64,000 bases of DNA. Origin: Insulibacter thermoxylanivorax. Lineage in GTDB: Bacteria; Bacillota; Bacilli; Paenibacillales; DA-C8. Shown here in pieces: positions 55,180 to 63,526 of the stretch (the stretch's first letter is position 1; every line of letters begins with the position of its first letter). A model generated the notes under the pieces. It was not told the origin of the DNA, did not search any database, and saw only the letters and a list, made by a program, of their open reading frames with translations. Where the stretch lies: assembly GCF_015472005.1 (NCBI RefSeq), contig NZ_BMAQ01000035.1, positions 1 to 64,000 of the forward strand, in the 5' to 3' direction. Both the position numbers and the translations under genes were made by a program.

Positions 55180-55214
55180 AAAAACAAAAACTTGGAAGCC
55201 TTTGCCTCCAAGTT
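55180..55214 (-). terminator. Terminator after yvyF
   Basis: AACTTGGA and TCCAAGTT form a hairpin followed on the minus strand by TTTGTTTTTTG. The right arm touches the yvyF stop codon. It separates yvyF from flgM, which then needs its own promoter in 54995-55180; no clear one was seen. Confidence 0.88.
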
Positions 55215-55678
55215 CAATCTTTAAGTGGTCTTATAGAATCCGTCTTCTCTTTGTCCTGGTCCTTCTTGATCCAGTAACCGGTTCCAGGTTTATGCTCTTC
55301 ACGTTGTGCCTCGTTCTTCGATTCTCGCTGATTCATCGCCTCGGTAACTCTCTGAACTTGCTTGGTCAGACGAGTACGGCACTCCCAGCAGAGATGTCCT
55401 TCGCGGATCAGGATGCCGCAGGATTCACACGGATACCCCATGTTCGGATTGTCCATGAGTGAGATCCGTCCTTCGCGGATGAACTTCGTAATCTGCCGCA
55501 CAGATACCCCCGTCGCATCGCTGACTTCATAGATCGTCGCACCGCGATTCTCCCGGAGGTATTCAGCGCACAGCTCATATTCCTTCTCGATCTCCTTCAA
55601 ACAGTTCCGGCAAACATCCGAGACCCCTTTAGCAAAAATCTTCCCGCAGCGTGGACAGTTGGCGATATTCAAAGCCAT
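55214..55678 (-). CDS. yvyF: Flagellar-region zinc-ribbon protein YvyF (TIGR03826 type)
   Basis: This protein of about 154 residues is found between comFC and flgM. An N-terminal CPRCGKIFAKGVSDVCRNC cluster and a second pair, CESC...CWEC, frame a helix-turn-helix-like middle (GATIYEVSDATGVSVRQITK). The function is not established; the domain order suggests a small DNA-binding regulator. The ATG at 55678 gives MALNIANCPRCGK and has GGGGTG 7 bp upstream. Confidence 0.85.
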   Translation of the reverse strand: MALNIANCPRCGKIFAKGVSDVCRNCLKEIEKEYELCAEYLRENRGATIYEVSDATGVSVRQITKFIREGRISLMDNPNMGYPCESCGILIREGHLCWECRTRLTKQVQRVTEAMNQRESKNEAQREEHKPGTGYWIKKDQDKEKTDSIRPLKD

Positions 55679-55836
55679 AGCTACGCACCCCACCAATCTA
55701 TGTAGTCTTCATGCCCCGTGGCATACGACATTCCCAAACAAGTCTGGAAAAATCCATCTATGATTATACTAATATTACATCAATTCACGGAAAAAGTATA
55801 TGTCCCCTGTCGCCTCTTGTCGTACCAAAGTCACAT

Positions 55837-56730
55837 TTACCTCGCCCAAGTGATGCTGTAGATCGGCATCCCGGTCGTTTCACGCAGCACTTTCGCACAT
55901 TCATGCAAGGTGCTGCCCGTCGTATAGACATCGTCAACGATGACGATCGCGTCATAGGGGCATTTGCTTGATCCCGTACAGATCTGCTCAGCTGCTGGCG
56001 CTGCAACGAACGCTCCTCTCAAATCCTGCAATCGCTCCCTTCGAGATTTGTGACTCTGACGGTTCGTATGACGGATCCTCTGCAGCAAAGGTGCGTAGTC
56101 CAGCTTGTACCTGGCAGCCAGATGTTCAGCTAACCGTTCCGCCTGATTAAACCCTCGCTCCTGCAAACGACGGTCACTCAGCGGCACAGCGGTTAGCAAC
56201 GGGTAAAAAGAACCTCGCCTTTCATCAGTTGACTTCCGCATGATCTCATTGGTTGTCTTCAGCTTCATCAGCAACTGCTCATAGGCATATTCCAACATCA
56301 CCGATATCAGAAACTGCAGCCGTTCATGCCCCCGATACTTGTATGCGGCGAGCCAATCCTTCATCGTGCTGTCATAGCGAACAGCAGCACGGTTGAGCAG
56401 AAGGGCCGGCGAGCGGCGCCGTGCGCAGTCCGGACAATCCATCGCCCTGCCGCATCCTTCACAGCGAATCTCGCGAATCCACGGTATGGAGGTTAGGCAG
56501 CGGCGGCATAGATGGCGCTGCAAAGCTTGGATCCAAGGGATCAGATCTAATCCCGCCGCACCCGCCAAGCCCTCCGCCCCCTTACTTTCTCCAGTGTTTG
56601 TCCAGCCCCCGCTGCGGGCCGTGCGGTTGATCCAACGGCTGCAAAGCTGGCACTGCTCTTGGCTGCCCAGCATCAGGGATGCGGCGGCAGGTGTGAGCCG
56701 CCGCAGGTATGGGAGGAACCGATCAAACAT
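55837..56730 (-). CDS. comFC: ComFC-family phosphoribosyltransferase-like competence protein
   Basis: This protein of about 297 residues is needed for DNA uptake in transformable Gram-positives and works with ComFA. Two Cys clusters near the N-terminus (CQLCSRW and CRRCL...CEGCGRAMDCPDC) are followed by a phosphoribosyltransferase fold with the PRPP loop VIVDDVYTTGSTLHEC. It is longer than B. subtilis ComFC (about 230-240), mainly in the N-terminal zinc region. The ATG at 56730, 9 bp after GGAGG, overlaps comFA by 8 bp. No comFB lies between them. Confidence 0.92.
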   Translation of the reverse strand: MFDRFLPYLRRLTPAAASLMLGSQEQCQLCSRWINRTARSGGWTNTGESKGAEGLAGAAGLDLIPWIQALQRHLCRRCLTSIPWIREIRCEGCGRAMDCPDCARRRSPALLLNRAAVRYDSTMKDWLAAYKYRGHERLQFLISVMLEYAYEQLLMKLKTTNEIMRKSTDERRGSFYPLLTAVPLSDRRLQERGFNQAERLAEHLAARYKLDYAPLLQRIRHTNRQSHKSRRERLQDLRGAFVAAPAAEQICTGSSKCPYDAIVIVDDVYTTGSTLHECAKVLRETTGMPIYSITWAR

Positions 56731-59221
56731 CGGCATTCGCCTCCCTCCGGGCTGCTGGTTCGATCAGCAGCCCTCGTCGGCGCGCGAGGGCATTCATCGC
56801 GCGGATCTGACGGACGGCCCGCGTCAGCCCGTCCGTCCGCGAGCGGGCGACGTAGTATACGCGCCCGCATGGATCATCGGCCGAGCGCCCTGCGCGTCCG
56901 GCCATCTGCACCAGCGCCGCTTCATCGAAGAGAGCCGCATCCGCATCCATGATGTACACATCGCTGCGGGGAATCGTCACCCCGCGTTCGAGGATCGTCG
57001 TCGTGACGAGGATGCGGATCTCGCCGCTGCGGAAGCGGCGCACTCGGCTCGCGCGGTCTCGGTCGCGCGAGGAAGTTCCGTCGACGGCGTCTGCGTCGAC
57101 GGCATGGGCACACGCCCTGCGAAGCAGGCGTGTGAGCGGCTCGACGTGTTCGATGCGCGGCACGAACACGAAGATCTGCGCGCCGCGCTGCAGCGACTCG
57201 TCGAGCGCGGCGCGCAGGGCGCTTGGCAGGCGTCCGCTGCCGAGCGCAGCAGACAGGCCGCGATACCGCAGGATTCGCGGCACGGGAAGGGGGTGCCGGT
57301 GGTAGCGGACCGGCACCATCGCATGAGGCAGGCGGCGCTGCCTCATGGCGATCTGCTGCTCACGCGGCGGCGTGGCCGTGAGCAGCACCATCTTGCCGCG
57401 CGCTTTGCATGCGCGGCCTGCGGCGAAGGCGAGCATCGGATTGCCATGATACGGATACGCATCGAGTTCATCCAATATGACAAGATCGAAGCAGCGCTCG
57501 ATCCGCAGCAGTTGATGCGTCGTAGCCACCGTAATCTCCCCGATCTCCCACCGATGCTCGCTTCCGCCATAGAGCGCGATCACTTCGCTCTCAGGAAAGG
57601 CCTTCGCCAAGCGCGGCGCCAGCTCCAATACCACGTCCCGCCGCGGCGCCGTCAGCAGTACCCGACCGCCCCTTCGCACCACATACTCGACTAACGGAAA
57701 CACCATCTCCGTTTTCCCCGCTCCAGTTACCGCCCAGATCAAATACTGCTCCCCTGCCCGCTTCGCCGGCTCCATCACGAATCGAAGCGCGTCTCTCGAA
57801 GCTGCCTCCTGCGCAGTGCTTAGTTTCCACTTCTTCATCATCTCCTTCATCATCTCCTTCATCATCTCCTTCATCATCTCCTCCATCCTCTGTTCATCCA
57901 ACCGTTTCCTGGAACGACTCCGCTCATGACATTCATCTTTAGCGATCACACCTGCATCCCCTGAACTGCCGCAGGTTCCGCATTTACTAATCCCGAAGTG
58001 ATCGATTACCTTATCCACCTCAGCATCCCGTACTGCTTGCTCCCGTACAGCTGTCCCCTGTGCTCCTGCGACATGATCAAACGCCTCCTTCCCGCATCCG
58101 ATGACGAATACCGAACATTCCCGCACCCGACCCATCTGCAGACACGCTTCGCAGTACACACACTCCCGACCGCATATTGCACAAGGCGTTCTATGATGCT
58201 TGTCCGATCCGCTGTTGCATCTGCCGCACCGCATATTGCGCCGATCGCTCTGCCTCTTGGACCATCGCCGCCCTGTATTCCCGATCATGCGGTCCAGCCA
58301 ACCCGTCATCTTCCTCATCCGTCCCATCCATTGGTTCGCCCAACGCTCCTCCTGCATCCCTGCCTCCAGCCGAACGAATCCCCGCAGAACAAGAAGCTGT
58401 ACGAAACCGTTAAGCCGATCATCCGTCTCCCCGCTGAGCAATCCGATCTCGATTCCCAACCGCCGAACTTCGTCGAGCAGCAGCCTTCGTCCTTGCAGTT
58501 TCTCGGCCAGTTCCAGCAGCTTCGGGTTGAACTTGTGCTCGTCCAGCATGTCATCCATCATGGAATTCATCTTGGAATCCATCATGCGGTTCACCATGCA
58601 GTCCGCAATATAAGCCTTGCGGTATGCCTCACAATCTTCCTCATACTTGCTGACCCGCCCCGCCGACCAATCTTCCCTGGTTACCGATATCCAGGGCATC
58701 CTTCCATCACGGCTTGTCCAGTCTCGTCCAACAACATGAGTCGCTTGATCATCTTGATCATCCTGATCATCCTGATTATCCTGACCAACTCGATCGACCC
58801 GATCAATCCCTTGTGCCCATCGAGAAGCACTTCCTTCTCTCCCAGACTTCCCATGCCATAGCTTCTCCCAATGCCTCTCCCATCGGCGATACTCTTGATG
58901 ACCCTCCTGCCGATTCTTTCGATGTGTCTCTTGATGATTCTCACGTCGGCGCTTCTCACGCTGATCCACCCGCCCCGCCCTTACCGCCTGCCACTTCACA
59001 GCGTCTCTCAACAGTACTGGTTGGGTACATACATTCAGTAGTACCGTTTCGTCTCCATCCCCGCTGCGCTCTCCAAACCAATACGCATAATCAACCGCTG
59101 TGTCCAGACTGATCCGCCTCTCAACCTTGCCTTGCCAAACCGCCTCATAGATGGTCACTAACAGTTTACCCGCCCCCCATGTACGAAGCTTTAATCCATA
59201 TGTACGAAGCTTTAAATCCAT
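56723..59221 (-). CDS. comFA: Enlarged ComFA-type DNA-uptake helicase
   Basis: ComFA is a membrane-associated DEAD-box translocase that helps pull single-stranded DNA into the cell. This one has about 832 residues against roughly 460 in B. subtilis. The last 350 residues hold the helicase: Walker A AVTGAGKTEM (about 503-512), VILDELDAYPY, and the C-terminal motifs TTTILERGVTIPRSDVYIMD and QMAGRAGRS. A Cys4-type zinc cluster (CGRCNSG...CAICGRECVYCEAC) lies at about 335-362. The N-terminal extension is low in complexity and carries three repeats: LKLRTYG/LKLRTWG, DDQ runs and four EMMK units. The ATG at 59221 has GAAGGG about 6 bp upstream. The frame is uninterrupted. Confidence 0.9.
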   Translation of the reverse strand: MDLKLRTYGLKLRTWGAGKLLVTIYEAVWQGKVERRISLDTAVDYAYWFGERSGDGDETVLLNVCTQPVLLRDAVKWQAVRAGRVDQREKRRRENHQETHRKNRQEGHQEYRRWERHWEKLWHGKSGREGSASRWAQGIDRVDRVGQDNQDDQDDQDDQATHVVGRDWTSRDGRMPWISVTREDWSAGRVSKYEEDCEAYRKAYIADCMVNRMMDSKMNSMMDDMLDEHKFNPKLLELAEKLQGRRLLLDEVRRLGIEIGLLSGETDDRLNGFVQLLVLRGFVRLEAGMQEERWANQWMGRMRKMTGWLDRMIGNTGRRWSKRQSDRRNMRCGRCNSGSDKHHRTPCAICGRECVYCEACLQMGRVRECSVFVIGCGKEAFDHVAGAQGTAVREQAVRDAEVDKVIDHFGISKCGTCGSSGDAGVIAKDECHERSRSRKRLDEQRMEEMMKEMMKEMMKEMMKKWKLSTAQEAASRDALRFVMEPAKRAGEQYLIWAVTGAGKTEMVFPLVEYVVRRGGRVLLTAPRRDVVLELAPRLAKAFPESEVIALYGGSEHRWEIGEITVATTHQLLRIERCFDLVILDELDAYPYHGNPMLAFAAGRACKARGKMVLLTATPPREQQIAMRQRRLPHAMVPVRYHRHPLPVPRILRYRGLSAALGSGRLPSALRAALDESLQRGAQIFVFVPRIEHVEPLTRLLRRACAHAVDADAVDGTSSRDRDRASRVRRFRSGEIRILVTTTILERGVTIPRSDVYIMDADAALFDEAALVQMAGRAGRSADDPCGRVYYVARSRTDGLTRAVRQIRAMNALARRRGLLIEPAARREANADV
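57835..57882. repeat. Four 12-bp units inside comFA
   Basis: TTCATCATCTCC is repeated four times without change and encodes consecutive EMMK units on the minus strand, between the zinc cluster and the helicase domain. A change in copy number would keep the frame. Confidence 0.93.
58745..58789. repeat. Five 9-bp units inside comFA
   Basis: Units close to TTGATCATC or CTGATCATC encode a DDQ-rich run in the ComFA N-terminal extension. Copies differ by one or two bases. Confidence 0.85.
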
Positions 59222-59364
59222 AACCACCCTTCAGATCGCACAAGCCAAACCGGCACTCTCAGCCCCCTTCATTGGACATATTCCTATCACACCATATGTT
59301 CGATTCACACTGATCACGGCCGCAGCCATACATTGGGCAGTCCATCAGAACAGAGCCGTGCAGC

Positions 59365-59399
59365 ATAGCCATGATCCTTATTAGTAGAATCATGGCTAT
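59365..59399. terminator. Hairpin between the glycosyltransferase-like gene and comFA
   Basis: ATAGCCATGAT and ATCATGGCTAT form a perfect 11-bp stem with a 13-nt loop, 14 bp past the upstream gene's stop. No U tract follows. Confidence 0.55.
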
Positions 59400-59412
59400 T
59401 ACCGTGCCTTCC

Positions 59413-59892
59413 TCAGCATCCGAACAGAGGGATCTTCGCACGATCTTCCGGCCGATTCATATGGATCACTGTAATCTCTTCGCAACGTTCTCTTACATCC
59501 GCGCGCGCTTCCGAATGCACTTCCGAACGTGCTGCTCTTGCCACCCTTGCCTTGCTTGCCCGCTGATACTCCCGAACGAACCTGCCTGTTTCCACCCAAT
59601 TCCGCGTTCGTATGACTTGCAGGTTTCCGCTCCGATCCAAACGCCTGATGATCGACAACGTCTGATCCTTCGATCCTTCATCGATCACGGATATTCGATA
59701 ATCCTTGCCGCACAGCCGCGCATGCCAGGTAATCGCTCTTACGGCAAGTTCTGCGAAGGGCTCATTATTTCTCGTCACCAGCACATAATGATGAGCCGCT
59801 CTCCGCTGCCGCTGCTTACGGCGATAAACCGCATGTACCATAACCGCACTGAGTAGGTAGCAAGCGATTATGATCAGCACACCCTCCATCAT
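59413..59892 (-). CDS. Small membrane-anchored glycosyltransferase-like protein
   Basis: This 159-residue protein has an N-terminal membrane helix (VLIIIACYLLSAVMVHAVY) and a segment resembling the start of a family-2 glycosyltransferase fold (YVLVTRNNEPFAELAVRAI, then ISVIDEGSKDQTLSIIRRL). It is too short for a complete GT-A enzyme and lacks a clear second DXD-type or catalytic half, so it may be a stand-alone derivative. GGAGG lies 9 bp before the ATG. In B. subtilis this position between degU and comFA is held by yviA, which is unrelated. Confidence 0.7.
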   Translation of the reverse strand: MMEGVLIIIACYLLSAVMVHAVYRRKQRQRRAAHHYVLVTRNNEPFAELAVRAITWHARLCGKDYRISVIDEGSKDQTLSIIRRLDRSGNLQVIRTRNWVETGRFVREYQRASKARVARAARSEVHSEARADVRERCEEITVIHMNRPEDRAKIPLFGC

Positions 59893-60063
59893 GAATGTCT
59901 ACCTCCCTCAGGTTATAGCACCATTATATGCCCGCGGTTTGTCATCAGTTCCCAGCCTATCGCTAGTTTGACGAAAGAGGTTCTCCCGGCCGCTCGTAAC
60001 GTCCTATAAGCAGGTCAGCCCCCGCCAGTTCACACTTGTCTTCCAGATTTTATAGGATATTTA

Positions 60064-60211
60064 GGATAAAAGCCTTCGGACATACTCGCTTCAAGCGATT
60101 TTTATCCCAAAATTAGGCCAAACCCTTCTGCATCCACGGACAACAACCAAGTTTTGTGCGACTTTTCGGATAAAATCCTCAAATCACACCTGCTTCAAGC
60201 TGTTTTTGTCC
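60064..60211. repeat. Pair of palindromic elements, 104 bp apart
   Basis: Each copy begins GGATAAAA, has an inner GCTTCAAGC hairpin, and ends TTTTTATCC or TTTTTGTCC (60064-60107 and 60168-60211). Outer and inner arms pair, giving a cruciform-like or hairpin element. The copies share about two thirds of their bases. Confidence 0.75.
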
Positions 60212-60253
60212 TAAAAATCGTACAAAAATGTCCTTGCGCCGCATTTCCGCGAC

Positions 60254-60304
60254 CCCCATACGTTCTGGATCCCCATACGTTCTGGATCCTCATACGTTCT
60301 GCCG
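60254..60304. repeat. 17-bp tandem repeat
   Basis: Three copies of CCCCATACGTTCTGGAT run head to tail from 60254, the last one degenerate. Confidence 0.85.
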
Positions 60305-60311
60305 CACATAA

Positions 60312-60350
60312 TAAAAGCCGCCCATCTACGTGATTCCGTAGACAAGCGGC
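60312..60350 (-). terminator. Rho-independent terminator, minus strand
   Basis: Outer GCCGC/GCGGC and inner CTACG/CGTAG arms pair, followed on the minus strand by TTTTATTATG. The nearest minus-strand gene ending upstream is degU, 480 bp away, so either degSU has a long 3' region or an unannotated RNA ends here. Confidence 0.82.
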
Positions 60351-60559
60351 ATGTTCTTCATGACCGATATACGGGTATTCATTGGATCATCTCGTTCATC
60401 AAACGTCGGTTGGTGTTCAGCAGCTCTGATCCTCTTGGCTGGACCCGTATAGAAGATATTCCCTATGGGCTGAGCAGAGCATGCACCCTAGATACAAGTA
60501 TTTTGCCCAAACTGTGATAAGGAGATGCTTACATGCTGCAGATCTGGAAGTACAATATT

Positions 60560-60690
60560 GTGGTATAGTTACTCTAGTATTGTGATTCTGCATTATAGTT
60601 CTGGTATTACAATTCTGGTATTACAATTCTGGTATTACAATTCTGGTATTATGACTCTTGTATCGTGATTCAGGTATTGTCAATTCAGTA
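60560..60690. repeat. 14-bp tandem repeat downstream of degU
   Basis: About nine or ten copies of a unit close to TTCTGGTATTACAA; four central copies (60597-60652) are nearly identical and flanking copies are degenerate. It lies between degU and the terminator at 60312. Confidence 0.85.
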
Positions 60691-60830
60691 TGATATTTGA
60701 TCCATCATAAGATATGCTGAATGATGACAACGCTGCTGGTAAGTTGAGTTATGGGTTGCTGGCGAGTCGCAGGGCAGCTATTGCTTCGGTATAAGCATTT
60801 TGCAAATGATGAATTCACATAAACACATCA

Positions 60831-61571
60831 TTAAATCGAGATCCAGCCATTCTTGATCGAATTCACCACAGCATGTGTGCGGTCTTTGACCTTCATCTTC
60901 TTCAAGATGCTGCTGACATGGTTCTTGACCGTCTTCTCGCTGATGATCAATCGCTCGCCGATCGCCCGGTTGTTCAGCCCTTCCGCAAGCAGGCGCAGCA
61001 CTTCCGCTTCGCGGCGCGTCAGCGGGTTGTCCTCGGACGGAATGATCTGCGCACCTCTGGCTTCTGCACGCTCCTGCATCATGCTCGGGTCATCCAGATA
61101 CGTCATGCGGCGCAGATGGTTGATCAGCTTGCCGGTGACCCGCGGATGGATATACGCATGTCCATCTAACACAGCACGCACGGCATGGATTAAAGTATCG
61201 GCTTCCATATCCTTTAGAAGATATCCCGAAGCGCCCTTGCGCAAGGTCTCAAAGACATAGGATTCATCATCATGGATCGACAGGATGACGATCTTGATAT
61301 CCGGCATGTATTGGGTCAGCTTCTCCGTGGCTATGACGCCGTTCTGGATCGGCATGTTGATGTCCATCAGCACGATATCCGGCTTATACGTATTGCACAG
61401 TTCCAAGACCTGCACACCGTCAGCCGCTTCCGCGACGACTTCGATGTCTTCCTCCATGTTCAGTATGCGTTTCAGTCCTTCGCGAAACAATTGGTGATCA
61501 TCCGCCAGGATGACACGTGCTTTTTTGGTCCGGTCTTTCAGACCCGTCTGCAGCCCCATCTCCACACTCAT
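60831..61571 (-). CDS. degU: Two-component response regulator DegU
   Basis: This NarL/FixJ-type regulator of about 246 residues controls exoenzymes, competence and motility. The receiver domain contains ILADDHQLFREGLKRIL and the phospho-acceptor Asp in IVLMDINMP. The C-terminal helix-turn-helix reads LTRREAEVLRLLAEGLNNRA, then SEKTVKNHVSSILKKM. The ATG at 61571 is 7 bp after AAAGGAG. About 23 residues precede the receiver domain, more than in B. subtilis, and they lie inside the end of degS. Confidence 0.95.
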   Translation of the reverse strand: MSVEMGLQTGLKDRTKKARVILADDHQLFREGLKRILNMEEDIEVVAEAADGVQVLELCNTYKPDIVLMDINMPIQNGVIATEKLTQYMPDIKIVILSIHDDESYVFETLRKGASGYLLKDMEADTLIHAVRAVLDGHAYIHPRVTGKLINHLRRMTYLDDPSMMQERAEARGAQIIPSEDNPLTRREAEVLRLLAEGLNNRAIGERLIISEKTVKNHVSSILKKMKVKDRTHAVVNSIKNGWISI

Positions 61572-62730
61572 CATGATTCTCCTTTCGTTCATTGATAGGA
61601 ATATTCAGATTAATCTCTGTGCCCTGTCCAGGAGCACTGTTCATCTCGAAACGACCTTCCAGCATCTCGACTCGTTCACGCATTCCGATGATCCCGAAGT
61701 GATCGCCCTTCGCCATTTTCTCCTTCAGTTCCTCCATGTCGAAGCCGATCCCGTCATCCACGATCTGAATCGTCATCTGTTCATCGCTGATCACCATCGT
61801 CATATCGATGCGGCTCGCTAGGGCATGCTTCTGCACATTCGTGAAAGCTTCCTGTACGAAGCGATAGACGGCGATCTCCAGACCGGGCTGCATCCTCACT
61901 TCCTTGCCGTAAACATCAAACTTCGTCTGGATCTTCGTCCGTTCTTCGAAATCTTGTACGAACTTACGCAGGGTCGGCACTAAGCCCAGATCGTCCAGCG
62001 CCATCGGTCTCAGGTTGAAGATAATGCGGCGCACTTCTTCCAATCCGCTGCGAACTTGGCTCTTCAGATTGCGGAACTCTGCTCTTACATGGTCATATTG
62101 CTGTTTGTCCAGCATGCGTTCCGTATATTCGGTGCGGAGTACGAGATTAGCCATCGACTGAGCTACACCGTCGTGGATTTCCCGGGAAATCCGCTTCCGC
62201 TCCTCCTCCTGCGCCATGATGATCCGCAGGCCGAGCAGCTGCCGGTTCTTCGCAGTCTCGAGCATATACGTCACGGCCGATAGATCGCCGGATAGATACT
62301 CCGACACGACATTCATCTGCGAGGCAACGACTTCAGCCCGTTCGATGGTCTGCTCGAGATTCCGGATGCGAATCTGCAGCTCATCCCGCCGCGAACGAAG
62401 TCGGGCTTCCTTCTCTCTCTGTATCGTAAGATCTAGTTGTATTCTCGTAGCTGATTCATAAGCTTTGCGGATATCGTCTTCATGATAGCGTTTGAAATCC
62501 CGGCTTACCTCAGATAATCGGTTTCGCGCGCGTTTGAACTCGAGTTCTAAGCGGTCGACGGATTCGATCGTCACCTTGATCTCTTCCATCGTGATTGCGA
62601 GCTCCTTACGCATCGCATCTAGCTCTATGCGGGCGCCCTCACTGATCTCGAAGATCTGGTAGCGGCTTTGCTCCATGACTTCTATCGCGTTCTTGATGAT
62701 GCGATCGATATCCTGAACATTAACACCCAC
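61498..62730 (-). CDS. degS: Sensor histidine kinase DegS
   Basis: This is a cytoplasmic kinase of 410 residues. The sensory coiled-coil domain (about residues 1-180) precedes the HisKA_3 motif RISREIHDGVAQSMANLVLR, with the phosphorylated His, and the HATPase domain (ETKIQ-like region, DDGIGFDMEELK, then HFGIIGMRERVEMLEG). It starts at GTG with a perfect AAGGAGG 6-7 bp upstream. The last 25 residues, rich in charged and small residues, extend beyond the usual DegS end and are encoded by DNA that also codes for the DegU N-terminus (74-bp overlap). Confidence 0.95.
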   Translation of the reverse strand: MGVNVQDIDRIIKNAIEVMEQSRYQIFEISEGARIELDAMRKELAITMEEIKVTIESVDRLELEFKRARNRLSEVSRDFKRYHEDDIRKAYESATRIQLDLTIQREKEARLRSRRDELQIRIRNLEQTIERAEVVASQMNVVSEYLSGDLSAVTYMLETAKNRQLLGLRIIMAQEEERKRISREIHDGVAQSMANLVLRTEYTERMLDKQQYDHVRAEFRNLKSQVRSGLEEVRRIIFNLRPMALDDLGLVPTLRKFVQDFEERTKIQTKFDVYGKEVRMQPGLEIAVYRFVQEAFTNVQKHALASRIDMTMVISDEQMTIQIVDDGIGFDMEELKEKMAKGDHFGIIGMRERVEMLEGRFEMNSAPGQGTEINLNIPINERKENHDECGDGAADGSERPDQKSTCHPGG

Positions 62731-63526
62731 GGCTAACCTCCTTATAGATATCGGAAGAAGCGCATCTGTGATTCATATCCTCCGGTTCTGTCCAGCACAG
62801 AGCACCGTTTCCCCTGTCTGTCCATCACACGCTGCAGAGCCGGCTGAACGATGCTGAGACCATCTCAGCGCCATCCTGCAACATCCATCCTGCAACATCC
62901 ACCCTTGCCCTGCCGCTCCCTGTCCTCACCCTGTCCCATCTGCCGGCTGACCATCTGCGGCAGCTTCCGATTCCCGTCATCGGCAGATGAACGCCCGCTG
63001 AATCAGTTGCCCAATCGTCCTTCTGCCATATGCCAGATGATACAGCTTCCATAGGATGCTTCCCATCCTGCTCCTGACAGCGAACTCGTATGGGAATGCC
63101 GGAACAGCTGTGATCAAACGGGTATCTTGCTGTTGAGAACTTGCTGCGCTGAAACAGACGGATGTGCTGCGGACGGACCTGGCACCATGGCACCGACGGC
63201 TCCATGAGATGAGGCCGCGACAGATTCGTCAGCCAACTGGATCAGCTGGACTGGCATAGGCCGGAGTAAACCGGCAGGGCTGCTGCTCGCAGAACATGTC
63301 CGGCGCAGCCGCTGCCGCTGCTGATCTTCAAGATGTCTGCTTCATCCGATTCTTTCCTATCTGACGACCAGGCATCCGGACCTGCTTCTTCGGATGCGCG
63401 CCGATCGCCTCAGAAGGAAGCTCACTCATAGGTCTTATTGTCATTTTACCCCAGAGCAGGGGGAGACGCTAGCTTTTTGAACAGATAAAATGTGTATTTT
63501 GACCTAGTTACCTGGTTGCCTGGTTG
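62731..63526. other. Intergenic region between degS and the stalk-domain gene
   Basis: About 800 bp without a supported gene. A 14-bp direct repeat (CCATCCTGCAACAT) occurs in tandem near 62870-62900, and CCTGGTTG is doubled near 63508-63522. CCCCAGAGCAGGGG near 63451 is a weak hairpin. A 126-codon open frame on the minus strand lacks a ribosome site and recognisable protein character. Confidence 0.55.

Larger units (their letters stand above)
59893..60830. other. Long intergenic region with several repeats and a terminator
   Basis: No convincing gene is seen in these 938 bp. It contains a pair of palindromic elements (60064-60211), three 17-bp units (60254-60304), a terminator on the minus strand (60312-60350) and a 14-bp tandem array (60560-60690). 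A 12-codon plus-strand frame (60533-60568), preceded by AAGGAG, is the only start with a good ribosome site. Confidence 0.7.

Noticed and set aside
60352-60470. Minus-strand peptide frame ending just inside the terminator at 60312-60350
   Set aside because: After the upstream in-frame stop there is no start codon until the last 18 codons, and no ribosome site.
62825-63205. 126-codon minus-strand frame downstream of the stalk-domain gene
   Set aside because: It is rich in Trp, Arg and Ser without any motif, lacks a ribosome site and contains short tandem repeats.
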